Positions 34,101 to 44,522 of a stretch of DNA of 64,000 bases are shown here, in pieces. The translations under genes and the position numbers were made by a program. This DNA is from Picochlorum sp. 'celeri' (lineage: Eukaryota > Chlorophyta > Trebouxiophyceae), in assembly GCA_010909725.1 (NCBI GenBank), contig JAACMV010000024.1, positions 620,001 through 684,000 of the forward strand, read 5' to 3'. Under the pieces are notes generated by a model that was not told the origin of the DNA, did no database searches, and saw only the letters and a program-made list of their open reading frames with translations. The first letter of the stretch is position 1; every line of letters starts with the position of its first letter.

Positions 34101-35419
34101 CCAAGCTCTGCTAAAATTGCATCTAAATCTTCTTCCTCCTTCTTCTCTTCTTTCTTCTTCTTTTTCTTCTTATCCTTCTTGCCTTCTGGTGCCTGTTGCT
34201 CAACAGGTCCCGACGGCTCTGCTCCCTCTGTTGTCTCTGAGAGCAACTGGTCGAAATCCAGGGCATCAGTTTTGTCCTTCTTCTTCTTCTTTTTCTTCTT
34301 GGAATCCTTCTCTGGCTCAGCAGTCATTTCCTCTTCGTCCAATCCCAGGGCAGCAAAAGCACTCTCGACTGCCATCTTACCCTTCTTCTTCTTCTTTTTC
34401 TTCTTCTCCATAATAAGATCATCGCCGGACAATTCAGGCTTTTCGGCAGGACAGACATCACCAGGCTTGAATGTGCTAGGTATATGCGCTAGAACACCAT
34501 CGGGCTCTTCCTCCCATCCCAGGTCATACCCGGAACACAACATGCCATCACTTTGAACCCCACGGACACTGGCACTCTCGATATCAATACCACTACCTGG
34601 AGTCTTTGATCCAACAAGAGCCAGCGCTACAAGCTTACCACTATCAATCGACTCGACATTTGTCACCACCGACCGTGTTCCAATATCATCTCCACAAAAG
34701 ATATCACAGATTTTCAGCTTCTTGGAGGTAGGATGAGGCATGACAGAAGACACCAAACCAATACAGATGATTCCTGCGACATCTTCTTCACCCATATCTT
34801 CGTCTTCATCCTCATCTTCATCTCCTGCCAGCAAAGCAAAGGCAGATCCACCATGTAAAGCTTCCTCCTCCTCCTCCTCTTCTTCCTCCTCTTCTTCCTC
34901 CTCCTCATCCCCTGCAAGCAGGGCAAAGGCAGATCCTGCGTTACCCACGCCTTCGTCTTCTTCGTCTTCTTCTTCGTCGTCGTCTTCTTCGTCACCCTCA
35001 TCCCCTCCTAACAGGGCAAAGACAGAGCCACCAGCTCCAACATCCTCTTCCTCTTCCTCCTCCTCCATAGCCTGAGCCAATGGGTCAACCACATCGTCCT
35101 CATCATCGTCAAATAGAGCCTTCTTCTTGTTATTCTTCTTCTTATCCTTCTTCTTGTCCTTCTTTTTCACTGCGCCATTGAAAAAACCAGGTCAAGCTCC
35201 TTGCCGCATGTCACTCAAGTGGGAAAGTCTCACTCATATCCCACATTCAGCCCAACATGGCAATTCTACCACTGTAAAATGTCAAAATAATACTCATACA
35301 TATACCATACCTGCTACAACGGGCTCCTCTTGCTCACCATCGCCTGCGGCGGTCGCTACCTCGTCATTCTCAAAGTCGGCAAAAAAGGCAGCCTCAGCAT
35401 CCTTCTTCTTTCGACCCAT
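31145..35419 (-). CDS. EIF5B: Translation initiation factor eIF5B with an embedded tRNA-binding OB-fold
   Basis: Three exons: 35311-35419, 33565-35169, 31145-33495, 1354 aa. The C-terminal two thirds is canonical eIF5B/IF2: G1 GHVDTGKT, G2 GITQQIG, G3 DTPGHESF, G4 NKID, then domains II-IV, ending in the helix-rich domain that contacts eIF1A. eIF5B joins the 60S subunit at start codons. The N-terminal region is Lys- and Glu-rich with repeats of (G/E)SxFALLxGDE. Between about residues 169 and 255 (34514-34771) it holds an EMAPII/YtpR-like tRNA-binding domain (VMPHPTSKKLKICDIF...VRGVQSDGMLCSGYDLGW). I know of no such domain in standard eIF5B. Confidence 0.95.
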
Positions 35420-35655
35420 TTTGCTACAAATATAATTTAATACAACGAATTGATGTAATGCGTTGTTTTCAAAATGCCTGGATCCTCTGTAATTGAGCAC
35501 ATTTGAATGGTACAAAAATGCAATCAGAATTTTGTATTTAAGAATTCATTTGCCTCGCGAGGCGATCACTCAACAACAAACACCGATCTGAACTGCGTAC
35601 AATATGCAATTGAAACTTACTTTGGGATGGAAAGAGCGTAGGAGTAAGAGCGAGC

Positions 35656-36748
35656 ATGGGGTCGTCGTTGGTCTCGTTGAATTCAGTTGCCGAGAAACTC
35701 GACAACCACATTGATGAGGCCTGGTCCAGGGATGTTCAGGCTCAAATACGTCATACGTGTTCCAAGTATGACTCTCTTCCCGAGGATGAGCGATTTGAAA
35801 TGTATTTGGACTATGTCCTTCACTCTGATTTACGCCACTACTGGAAGGGTTTTTCTTCCAGCCAAAAGCCATGGTTTGTTCAGATTGAGCATGTTCAGGA
35901 TATATCGCAGCCCGTGAAGTCTCGATTTGTGGATAGTCAATCAAAGAAGCGGATGTTGAAACTCGCGTTGTTTGATGGTGCGTCACTATCTATTGCGTGT
36001 CGTTTCGTAACAGAGTGTGCACATGATTCATGACACAAACATGATGGATGCAGGGAAGCAGCACCATGTGGGGATAGAGCACAAGCCTCTTTCTATGCCA
36101 TGGCCAAAACTAGGATCAAAGATGGTATTGGATGATGCGGTGGTTGTGCAGGGAGGAATGTTTTTGCTCACTCCAGCCACGTGTGGATATCTTGGTGGCG
36201 GTGTGGAGGAGTTTGGTGCCTCCCAGAGTTCGTTAGAAAAGGTGCTTCAGGAGCCAATGTATGGTAGGCGAGGGCCTCCGTTACGATTAGAAGAGTATAT
36301 GAAGATGGTAGAGGATAAAGTAGCAGTAGCGTGTCGGGCAGGCGGCGTACAGGAGTGTCAACGGCAGGAGACAGCGCCACGTGGTCAAGAGCAGCAGCAA
36401 CCAGCAGAGGATGAGCAGCGTGCTCGCCCGGGTCCCAACAATCTAGGAGAAGAAGAAATACAAGAGCAAGAAGAATATGTTATTGATTCGGATAGTGATG
36501 CAAATATAGATATTGATGAAATTGTGAGGCAGAAGAGATCTAGTCGAGAGATGGATGATGTGATTGTTGTGGATGAGATCTTGCCAAGGGGTAGCAATGA
36601 ACATGACGGCGGTACCGAGCCTCCTCATGATGTGGGGCTTGGTAGTGGTAGTCCTAGTGCTGATACGAGGGATCCAGTGAGGGACTCGTTTGCGGGAACC
36701 TTTGAAGCACTGAAGCGGCGCAGAGCCATGAGACAATCTGGTGCATGA
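35656..36748 (+). CDS. RMI1: RMI1-like subunit of the RecQ-topoisomerase III complex
   Basis: Two exons, 35656-35977 and 36054-36748 (76-nt intron gtgcgt...atgcag), 338 aa. The N-terminal three-helix part (DEAWSRDVQAQIRHTCSKYDSLPEDERFEMYLDYVLHSDL) and OB-fold (FVQIEHVQDISQPVKSR...RMLKLALFDG/KQHHVGIEHKPLSMPWPKLGSKMVL...GGMFLLTPATCGYLGGGVEE) match RMI1. It stabilises TOP3 and stimulates double-Holliday-junction dissolution with RecQ/BLM. The C-terminal 120 residues are acidic and disordered with two SUMO-interaction-like motifs (YVIDSDSD and DDVIVVDE). The second OB-fold seen in animal and some plant RMI1 is absent. Confidence 0.88.
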
Positions 36749-36874
36749 TGCCTCAAAGTATATATACATGATAGGCATGGTCGCCCGAACATCTTATACA
36801 ATATTCTTTAGCCGTAGTTACTATATATATTTTTTGTATTCATAATAAATAAATAAAGACGCCTCGTATTCCAT

Positions 36875-37951
36875 TCATTGTAACCCAAAGGCCTCCATTG
36901 TCCGTTTCTGCACACGTTTTCTTGCTGCCTCTCTCTTTGCCAAAAACTCCTGCTCTTTCTTCGACAACGCAGAGTCATCTTTTTTTCGTTTACTTCCTGC
37001 TGCCTTTGATTTCTTTCTACCATCCTGCTCCTCTAACCCTGTAGATGCCGTGACCAGAGAGCTGGCCACACCTCGTCCACCACCAATCACACCCTCAGTA
37101 GGCATCTGATACCCACCGATATCCGCCAATGGGTGCGCCTTGGTAACTCGCATACCTTGAGGATATTTACTCTTTCCTACAGCAGGCTTTTCCTGCTCCG
37201 TCGCTGCAAGCAATGGATCAGACTGTGTATGAACAGCTCCATAATATTCTCCAGAAGGAATATTTGGAGAGCGTGTCCAATCTGGAGGAGATCCACCGTA
37301 ATACATTTTGCTCTTCACGTCATAATACCAGCCGTATAATGGATTATAATAATACCCGCTCTCTTGGTGAAACTTCCAATGTCGCGTGCCATGCTCAACC
37401 TCCTCCTGCTGCTCCAGTGCACTCTTGTCCTTCTCATAGGCCCTCTTCGCAGCACTTGTTATCCCATCCATTGCTCGCTTCATATCCTCCTTCTTCCGTG
37501 CGTCATCTGTCGCCTTTTGACGCATTTCACGAATCTCTGCATAGTTATGATACCAAGAATGTCAGCAATAGTCAGGATGAGTGATCAAAACGACCAGTTA
37601 CTCCAAGGTTGGAATAAGAACCTCCCAACAGACTAGATTGCTACAGTTACGTACTTCGAGCCACATTGTCCTTATGTTTCAGACCCTTTTCATGAATTGC
37701 TCTAACCTGGATGTTATCAGCCATCCATACTCCACAATACTCACAAAAGTAGTTTTTATTGCTTTTCCAATACTGCAAGCAAGAAGACCGTGGTTGAGTG
37801 ATTATATGGCATTAAACCAGTATTATGTAACAGTATGTATATTATTTGAATCACAAATGAGTCGATAAAGGCAACAAAATGCCAAAGTTCGAACAAGTGT
37901 TTTTCTCTGCAGACATGTCAGACATGGAATCGCTGCACGCACATCAGTCAT
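36875..37951 (-). CDS. ZOP1: ZOP1/WBP4-like splicing factor (C2H2 zinc finger + OCRE)
   Basis: Three exons: 37943-37951 (ATG ACT GAT), 37655-37772, 36875-37536; 262 aa. The joined start MTD/YWKSNKNYFCEYCGVWMADN..VRAIHEKGLKHKDNVARK/IREMRQKA is the U1C-type zinc finger of WBP4/ZOP1 (human starts MADYWKS). The middle holds an OCRE repeat (WKFHQESGYYYNPLYGWYYDVKSKMYY), and the tail is Lys/Arg-rich (KKSKAAGSKRKKDDS..). Zn-finger plus OCRE without WW domains is the plant ZOP1 layout; ZOP1 acts in pre-mRNA splicing and in RNA-directed DNA methylation. Exon 1 was placed by donor gtgcgt, phase 0 and homology. Confidence 0.87.
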
Positions 37952-38444
37952 TTTTCAAACTATTCTTCGCTATGCTATCAGAACAATGTATTTTTTAAAA
38001 TTTTTTAAGGGCGTGTGAAGACGAAAAGCCCTGATGGTGAGCTTTATTCCAATGCACTGATGGTCAGCATGCTTGGTGGGAATGTTGTTTCAATATGCAT
38101 TGCAACTTTAAAGTTCCCAAATGTGGGACACTTCAGCAACAGGCTAAAACAATCCAAATAATAGTATCCATGAGATCTTGGTGCAATCCATTGTGTCAAA
38201 AAGAATTGCTCAAGACCTTGTTTCTACATGACAAACCGATGCCTTCTTCCTGTGTTGGTGGTGCCCTAGGTTGACCAGAGGAGAAGATCAATTTCATTGG
38301 GAGATATTTCCTCCTTCTCTGCATGAATCTGTCCATCAGATTTCATATACATGTTTCCGAGCCATGCATACACGTTTATATAGTACCCAAGTGAAGAAGA
38401 AGACGGCTCCCCGTCTTGCACAGTGATAGCACTCCTAGGACACC
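37952..38444. other. Divergent intergenic region, ZOP1 / coiled-coil gene
   Basis: 493 nt with poly-A/T tracts near 37990-38008. I see no ORF, tRNA or snoRNA I can support. Confidence 0.4.
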
Positions 38445-39293
38445 ATGGCACGGTTCTTGTCCTGCCTCTCTGCGTGTTCATTGGGAAAGAAACACCGCTA
38501 TTCGGTGAAAGATGATGTATCAAGTGGGTTCAAAGTTGTTTTAGAGGATTTCCAGACGGAAAAAAGTGTATATGTGAATGCCGTGTGGGAGGACAATGTG
38601 ATTCAGTTGTGTGATGCGAGAGGGTCTGTGCTGAAACGAATACCACTCAGTGCGTGTGAATGGTCGAGCTGTACGCTTCCAAACATGGTTGAATGTGTGA
38701 GTTTAAAATACCGCGATCCAGAAAAAGTTGAGATACTGCTTCAGAGTAAAACGCCAGAGGATATTAACGCGGTCATATGTGAACTGGCACAGTCAAAGGC
38801 ATTGTGTGAAAGCACTGGCCGGCATGTGGACAGAAAGAAGCTGCAACCGAGCCAGGTGGAAGCATCGTTGCGGCAAGATGTGATGCGACTGCAGGGTAGA
38901 TTGAGTGATGTTGAGGAAGAGCGCAAGTATCTGATGGAGGAGAATGGTAGATTGCGAGGTGAGCTTGTTCAACAGCAGTCTCAGAGGGTGTGCACGCCAG
39001 ATCAGATGGAAAAATGTCTCATGAGAATTGAAGAGTTGGAACAGCGTAATGCACGGCTGGAAGAGGATTTACGTAGTGAAACTCGTAGGAAAGCATCAAT
39101 GTCTGAGCATATGATCCTTCTGAAGAGAGATTTGGAGCAGTCGTGTGAGGAGAAGTCAGCCTTGGTAGAATCATTGCACAATGCGCACACACAGCTACAT
39201 GATTTACAAAGCAATGCAATACAAGATAACAAGAAGAGCTATACGCTAGAGTCATGCGTCCCTTTTGGATATCAATATAATAGACGAATGTGA
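38445..39293 (+). CDS. Coiled-coil protein with a PH-like N-terminus, unknown function
   Basis: 282 aa, ATG at 38445. Residues 1-110 alternate hydrophobic and charged residues like a small beta domain ([43 protein letters not shown]). Residues about 135-265 are a strong coiled coil ([53 protein letters not shown]). The tail is polar. I recognise no family; the first part could be an NT-C2 or PH-like membrane-binding domain. Its last 42 nt overlap the 3' end of the isoamylase coding sequence on the other strand. Confidence 0.65.
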   Translation: MARFLSCLSACSLGKKHRYSVKDDVSSGFKVVLEDFQTEKSVYVNAVWEDNVIQLCDARGSVLKRIPLSACEWSSCTLPNMVECVSLKYRDPEKVEILLQSKTPEDINAVICELAQSKALCESTGRHVDRKKLQPSQVEASLRQDVMRLQGRLSDVEEERKYLMEENGRLRGELVQQQSQRVCTPDQMEKCLMRIEELEQRNARLEEDLRSETRRKASMSEHMILLKRDLEQSCEEKSALVESLHNAHTQLHDLQSNAIQDNKKSYTLESCVPFGYQYNRRM

Positions 39294-41663
39294 TTGGATT
39301 TTGTATGTCTGGTCTACACCACCATTGCCGCCTTCCACGTAGTCTCTTGGAGATGGGAGATTGGTGTCAACAACTCGGCACCAGCGACGACCATCCCCTG
39401 GATGAGGAAGATGGACCGTGACTTCAAATGGATGCGCATTAAATGCGCAGTAAACATCACCAACGTATTCCTGATCTCTATCATGTAACGTGAATGCAAG
39501 GAATTTACTGTCAGGATCATGCCACCTATCTTCATGCCATGTGATGCAGTTCCCTGTCAAAAAGTCAGTCTTCCCCAGCAGAGGACACGTTCTTCTAAAG
39601 TGTATCAAGCTTTTATAAAAGCGGTACCATCCTTCGTTTTCTTTCAACTGATTCCAATCAAACTGGGTCATGTCGTTGTCATGGCCATACCAATTGTTGT
39701 TTCCATGCCGTGTCTGACCATATTCGTCTCCACTCAGAATCATTGGTGTACCCTGGCTCATCATCAACGCCACATGAATATTTTTCATTTGCTTATATCG
39801 GAGATCTTGTATGTGCGGTTGATTATGTGCTGGTCCTTCAACACCGCAGTTCCATGAAAAATTATCATTAGTCCCATCCATGTTGTTTTCTCCATTTGCA
39901 TCATTGTGCTTCTCATTATACGACACAAGGTCTGCCAGGGTGAAGCCATCATGTGCGATGACAAAATTTATGGAATTGTAGGGTTTACGTCCACTTGAAC
40001 CGTATAAATCTTCAGATCCTGACAACCGGGTTGCCAGAGCAGGCTTCATTCCTTCATCACCTTTGATAAACTTGCGAACATCATCCCTGTACTTGCCATT
40101 CCATTCTGACCATTTCCCATGGGCCGGGAAACTCCCAACTTGATACATTCCCAGATCCCAAGGTTCCGCAATGAGCTTCACCTTGGACAAGACAGGATGT
40201 TTGGCGATTTCTCGGATCAAGGGAGGGTCATCCATGGCATTTCCTTGCGAGTCTCGGCACAAGCATGAGGCAAGATCAAACCTGAACCCATCAACATGGT
40301 ACTCCTCCACCCAACGCACCAGGGATTCAATGACCAGCTCTTTCCCACGTCTTCCATTTACATTCACTGTGTTACCGCATCCAGAAAGATTCACAAGTGC
40401 AGGATGACCCCCTGGGATCTGCTGATAATACTCGAGAGCATCAATGCCTCTCCAAGACAGCAAGTATGGGTCAGCATCATCACTCTCCGCGGTGTGATTG
40501 TAGACAACGTCAACAATCACCTCAATCCCTCGACTATGTAATGTTTTGACCATTTCTTTAAACTCCCGAGCGGCAGCAATAGAATCTGCAGCTCTATTAT
40601 CACTCGTCTGTGACCCAAACCGTGACATGGGTGCCAGGAAACTGAGATGTGAATATCCCCAGATATTGGTCATATGATCTCTTGGATTCTTGTGCCGTTG
40701 AAATTCCAATTCATCGTACTCAAAAACAGGTAACAGTTCAACAGCATTGATCCCCAAGTCAACCAGATGATCCACCTTTTCTGCAACTCCAGCAAATGTT
40801 CCTCTCTTCTCCTCATCCAACCCACTCGTAGGACTCGCTGTGAAGGATCGCACTGCCAACTCCATGATGAGCAAATCATTCTCAGGAATATTTGGTCTAT
40901 CGTAATCATCGCCCCAATCAAAATCATCCTCTTCAAGACAGTATGTCCCCAGAAACCTGCTTCCATCCTTCACAGAGAGACATTATTGTATCACACATGG
41001 ATTTTCGACCACGGAAAGAATGCAGCAGCATCATGTTTTAAAACAAAATCTACGTACCGGTGATACAAATCGTTCAAATTCATCCCGCATCCCGAATCGC
41101 GACCTCCCAACAACATAGGGTGCCCAAGGATCCAGCAGAACACGTTGGCTGTCCCATCTAAATGGAGTCTCCCAGCCACCGTCTCCAGACACCTTTACAC
41201 CATATAAAATATCTTTCTGTGGAAGATCAGGAACAGCACCATGCCACACACCCTCTTCTTCATTGAAAAACAAATTCAATGTGGACAATTCTTCCCCTTG
41301 CACATCAAACAGAACCAGCTGGACATTTTTTGCATGCGCAGAAGCAACAGCAAAGTTAACCCCTGCGACACTTCCATCCTCACTATGATATGCAGATGGA
41401 CCCAAAGGATACACCGAACCTGGAATAATCTGCATGGCAGTCTCCTCAGCTCCCGTGACAGCTGATGGTACAACGGAGCCCCCTCTGCAGTTGCTATGGC
41501 TCGTGGAACCCAAAGGGCAATTTCTTACCCCTTCCTGTATTTTAGGGCTGGTGTCAATCTTAGAATATCTCCTTTGAATTTCAAATGATCGTATCGATCC
41601 TAGACCATCATATGCTCGTGACAAGAGTCTAGATCGACCAGAAGGGCAGGATGCAGGTCTCAT
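39252..41663 (-). CDS. ISA: Isoamylase-type starch debranching enzyme
   Basis: Two exons, 41058-41663 and 39252-40967 (90-nt intron, donor gtacgt, acceptor gtgaag), 773 aa. The N-terminus is Arg/Ser-rich, consistent with a plastid transit peptide, followed by the CBM48 domain ([26 protein letters not shown]). GH13 catalytic regions are all intact: [15 protein letters not shown] with the nucleophile Asp; LIAEPWDLG with the acid/base Glu; and [27 protein letters not shown]. It hydrolyses alpha-1,6 branches during starch synthesis (ISA1) or breakdown (ISA3); the subtype is not decided. Confidence 0.95.
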
Positions 41664-42141
41664 ACTCGAGATCGTCACGTGTGTCGATCAGATTGGATAT
41701 ATATCAATACAAACCCTATATTGACAAGATATTCATTAAAAAATATAGAAAAAATTGGGTCCAGATGCACAAATTGATGGGAAACCCGAACCGAGAAATG
41801 GTTTTAATTCCGTACTGCACATATTAAATATAATTCAAATCGACGCACTGCCCATTCAATATGATGCTGAATTACGGCATATCTGCTGTTCTGTAAACCT
41901 AAAAGTATTTGTGAGTACAGGTATGTCTTTGGGAGAATGCCATCGAGACTGGCTGAAGGACAGTTGCATTGCAAAAGCGCATGCAATTCTGCACACTGTC
42001 ATTATGCTCGATGCATTGTCATGAAACTGATCAGATCGATGAAAAAATAGTTTTAAATGATTGGTGTAATCTTGCAGGCATTACGTGTTCCTCGTTTGCC
42101 TTGTTTTCTCGCTACACATAGACTGGCGTAGACTAGGCAAA
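41664..42141. other. Divergent intergenic region with a likely 5'-UTR intron of BOP1
   Basis: 478 nt. A consensus donor (acag/gtatgt at 41921) and acceptor (cttgcag ending 42077) outline a 157-nt intron in the BOP1 5' UTR. No other feature recognised. Confidence 0.4.
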
Positions 42142-44298
42142 ATGAGCGTGAAAAAGGGGGCAAATCGACGATCGAAACGTCTTCAAGTACAAAACGATGA
42201 AGATACACATGAGGAATTGGAGGCAAGGGACTTGGAGCTGTCATCAAGCGAGGACGAGGATGATCTGGCGACCTCTGCTGCTGTCGAGGTGGATGATGCC
42301 ATATTAGATTATCAGACAGCATTGGAGAGACACGCTGGTCGACACGCTGAGGGTTCTGATAGTGAAGACGATTTTTATAATGAGAATGGTGAGGATGATG
42401 ATGAGGATTCGTCGGATGAGGAGCGACCTCAGAGGAATACTGTTGGAGAAGTGCCATTGGAATGGTACTCGGACGAGGAGCATATTGGATACGATACAAA
42501 AGGGCAGAAGATTGTCAAGAAGGAGAGAAAGGATAAGTTAGATGAATTGTTGGATAAGAATGACTCATCACTGGCCTGGAGGACGGTGTATGACAAGTAT
42601 AATGATGAAGAGATTGTATTGTCCAAGGAGGAGATTCGAATGATTCAGAATATTAGGGCTGGGAGGTTTGCTCACAGCGAGGTGGATCCATATCCGGATG
42701 AGAATGATTGGTTCTCACGACATAGAGAAGTGATGCCTCTCAGTGCTGCTCCAGAACCAAAGAGTCGATTCACGCCATCCAAATGGGAAGAGAAGAAGGT
42801 TGTTAAACTGGTGCGGGCGATTAGGAAGGGTTGGCTTACAACAAAACCTCCTCCCAAGAAGCCAGACGTGTATTTATTATGGGATCAAGAGTCGGATGAG
42901 TTGAATAAAACAATGGCAGGACTTACATATTTAGCTGCTCCGAAGATGAAGTTGCCAGGGCATGATGAGTCGTATAATCCTCCAAAGGAATACCTCATGA
43001 CAGAGGAGGAGAAGAATACTGCTGAACTCGAGGCAGAAGAGGCGAATGCTCCGCCACCGTTTATCCCACAGGCATTCGATGCTCTTAGGAAGGTACCTGC
43101 ATACGAAAGGTATATTAATGAACGATTCGAACGCTGTTTGGATCTTTATTTGTGTCCTCGGTCCCGCGTGAAGAGAATGGATATTAGTGACCCAGAGTCT
43201 CTGGTTCCAAAGCTTCCAAAACCCAAGGAATTGCAGCCTTTCCCTACAATTCTGTCAATTAAGTACTTGGGTCACTCGTCAAAGGTCACATCAATTTCAG
43301 TGCATCCATCTGGGCAGTGGCTCATGTCAGGTTCCAAGGATGCATCCGTCCGTTTGTGGGAAGTATCGACTGGCCGGTGCATGTGCACCTGGACCTTCGA
43401 GTCCCCCGTGCAAAGAGTTGCATGGTGTCCAAAGACGAGTTTAACAATCATTTCAGTTGCTTGTGAGAAAAAACTCTACCTTATTCCAGTGAAGTTGAAC
43501 ACATTCTATGAAGCGAGTGTGGAAATGTTGCAAGCATCCATTCAAGGAGGACAGGAGACCACGGAGGAGGACAAATCCATGCCTGCCACGTGGTCATGGG
43601 CGGATGTCGAATCACAAGGATCCAAAGTTCAATCCGTTGCAATTGAACATTCCTTTGATGTGAAAGACATTGCTTGGCATAATGGTGGGGATTATTTCTG
43701 CACAACGTGTCCCAAGGGAAACACAAAAGCTGTTCTTGTCCACCAACTGTCAAAAGGTGTCACACAAAACCCATTCAAGAAGAATCGAGGTATTGTCACA
43801 CGAGCACTTTTTCATCCAACGAAACCATTCTTTTTTGTGGCCACACAGCAAGCAGTCCGAATATACAACCTCGCAAAGCAATCTTTGGCAAAGAAACTTG
43901 TGTCTGGATCTGGTGTTATCACGAGTATGTCGATCCACTCGTCAGGCGATCATGTGATTTTGGGTGGAGAGGATAAAAGAGTCTGCTGGTATGATCTTGA
44001 TTTGTCATCAAAGCCTTACAAAGCTCTCAGATATCATGACCTCGGTGTCAGAGCAGTTTCATTTCACCCCACCTATCCACTCTTTGCCTCTGGTAGTGAT
44101 GATGGAACCACGCATGTTTTCCATGGAAGAGTCTTTGCTGACCTTATGACAAACCCAATGATAGTCCCAGTCAAGATTCTTCGAGGGCATAAAAGGGTGA
44201 ACGCAGAAGGTGTGACAGACGTTGTGTTTCATCCAAAGCAGCCATGGGCTTTTACAGCAGGAGCAGATGGGGCCATTTATCTGCACGTCAACCCCTAA
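42142..44298 (+). CDS. BOP1: Ribosome biogenesis protein BOP1/Erb1
   Basis: 718 aa, single coding exon, ATG at 42142 (MSVKKGANRRSKR). An acidic N-terminal segment is followed by the BOP1NT domain (GEVPLEWYSDEEHIGYDTKGQKI, GRFAHSEVDPYPDENDWFSRHREVMPLS, SKWEEKKVVKLVRAIRKGW, YNPPKEYLM, YERYINERFERCLDLYLCPR) and a WD40 propeller (KVTSISVHPSGQWLMSGSKDASVRLWEVSTG ... HDLGVRAVSFHPTYPLFASGSDDGT). BOP1 works in the PeBoW complex (PES1-BOP1-WDR12) in the nucleolus for 27S/32S pre-rRNA processing and 60S assembly. Its start is preceded by a probable 5'-UTR intron. Confidence 0.96.
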   Translation: MSVKKGANRRSKRLQVQNDEDTHEELEARDLELSSSEDEDDLATSAAVEVDDAILDYQTALERHAGRHAEGSDSEDDFYNENGEDDDEDSSDEERPQRNTVGEVPLEWYSDEEHIGYDTKGQKIVKKERKDKLDELLDKNDSSLAWRTVYDKYNDEEIVLSKEEIRMIQNIRAGRFAHSEVDPYPDENDWFSRHREVMPLSAAPEPKSRFTPSKWEEKKVVKLVRAIRKGWLTTKPPPKKPDVYLLWDQESDELNKTMAGLTYLAAPKMKLPGHDESYNPPKEYLMTEEEKNTAELEAEEANAPPPFIPQAFDALRKVPAYERYINERFERCLDLYLCPRSRVKRMDISDPESLVPKLPKPKELQPFPTILSIKYLGHSSKVTSISVHPSGQWLMSGSKDASVRLWEVSTGRCMCTWTFESPVQRVAWCPKTSLTIISVACEKKLYLIPVKLNTFYEASVEMLQASIQGGQETTEEDKSMPATWSWADVESQGSKVQSVAIEHSFDVKDIAWHNGGDYFCTTCPKGNTKAVLVHQLSKGVTQNPFKKNRGIVTRALFHPTKPFFFVATQQAVRIYNLAKQSLAKKLVSGSGVITSMSIHSSGDHVILGGEDKRVCWYDLDLSSKPYKALRYHDLGVRAVSFHPTYPLFASGSDDGTTHVFHGRVFADLMTNPMIVPVKILRGHKRVNAEGVTDVVFHPKQPWAFTAGADGAIYLHVNP

Positions 44299-44522
44299 TA
44301 TCGGCGATATATTAGCACCGTATGTAATAAAAACGTAAATGTGGTATATTTGTAGCATTATTAATGACATCACGTGCTTGATCGATGAGCGCTTCTTCGT
44401 GACATGCGTGGTGTGCATGGCAACGTGAGGAGATCAAGCAATGTGGCTATATTTATTGATATTTGACAGATAGGGACCTTTAGTACCACTATTTGATTGA
44501 TATTATCAAATTTGGGGATAGT

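Noticed and set aside
33685..34413. Long Ser/Leu/Pro-rich plus-strand ORFs opposite eIF5B
   Set aside because: They are antisense shadows of the GAA/AAG-rich Lys/Glu-coding region of eIF5B; low complexity with no domain.
37881..37930. Alternative ATGs (37925, 37916) as the first exon of ZOP1
   Set aside because: No GT donor in the right phase follows; the 9-nt exon ATG ACT GAT/gtgcgt at 37951 gives MTDYWKS, matching WBP4/ZOP1.
41755..42024. 89-codon plus-strand ORF before BOP1
   Set aside because: Starts at a non-ATG codon, has no recognisable protein features, and the likely 5'-UTR intron begins within it.
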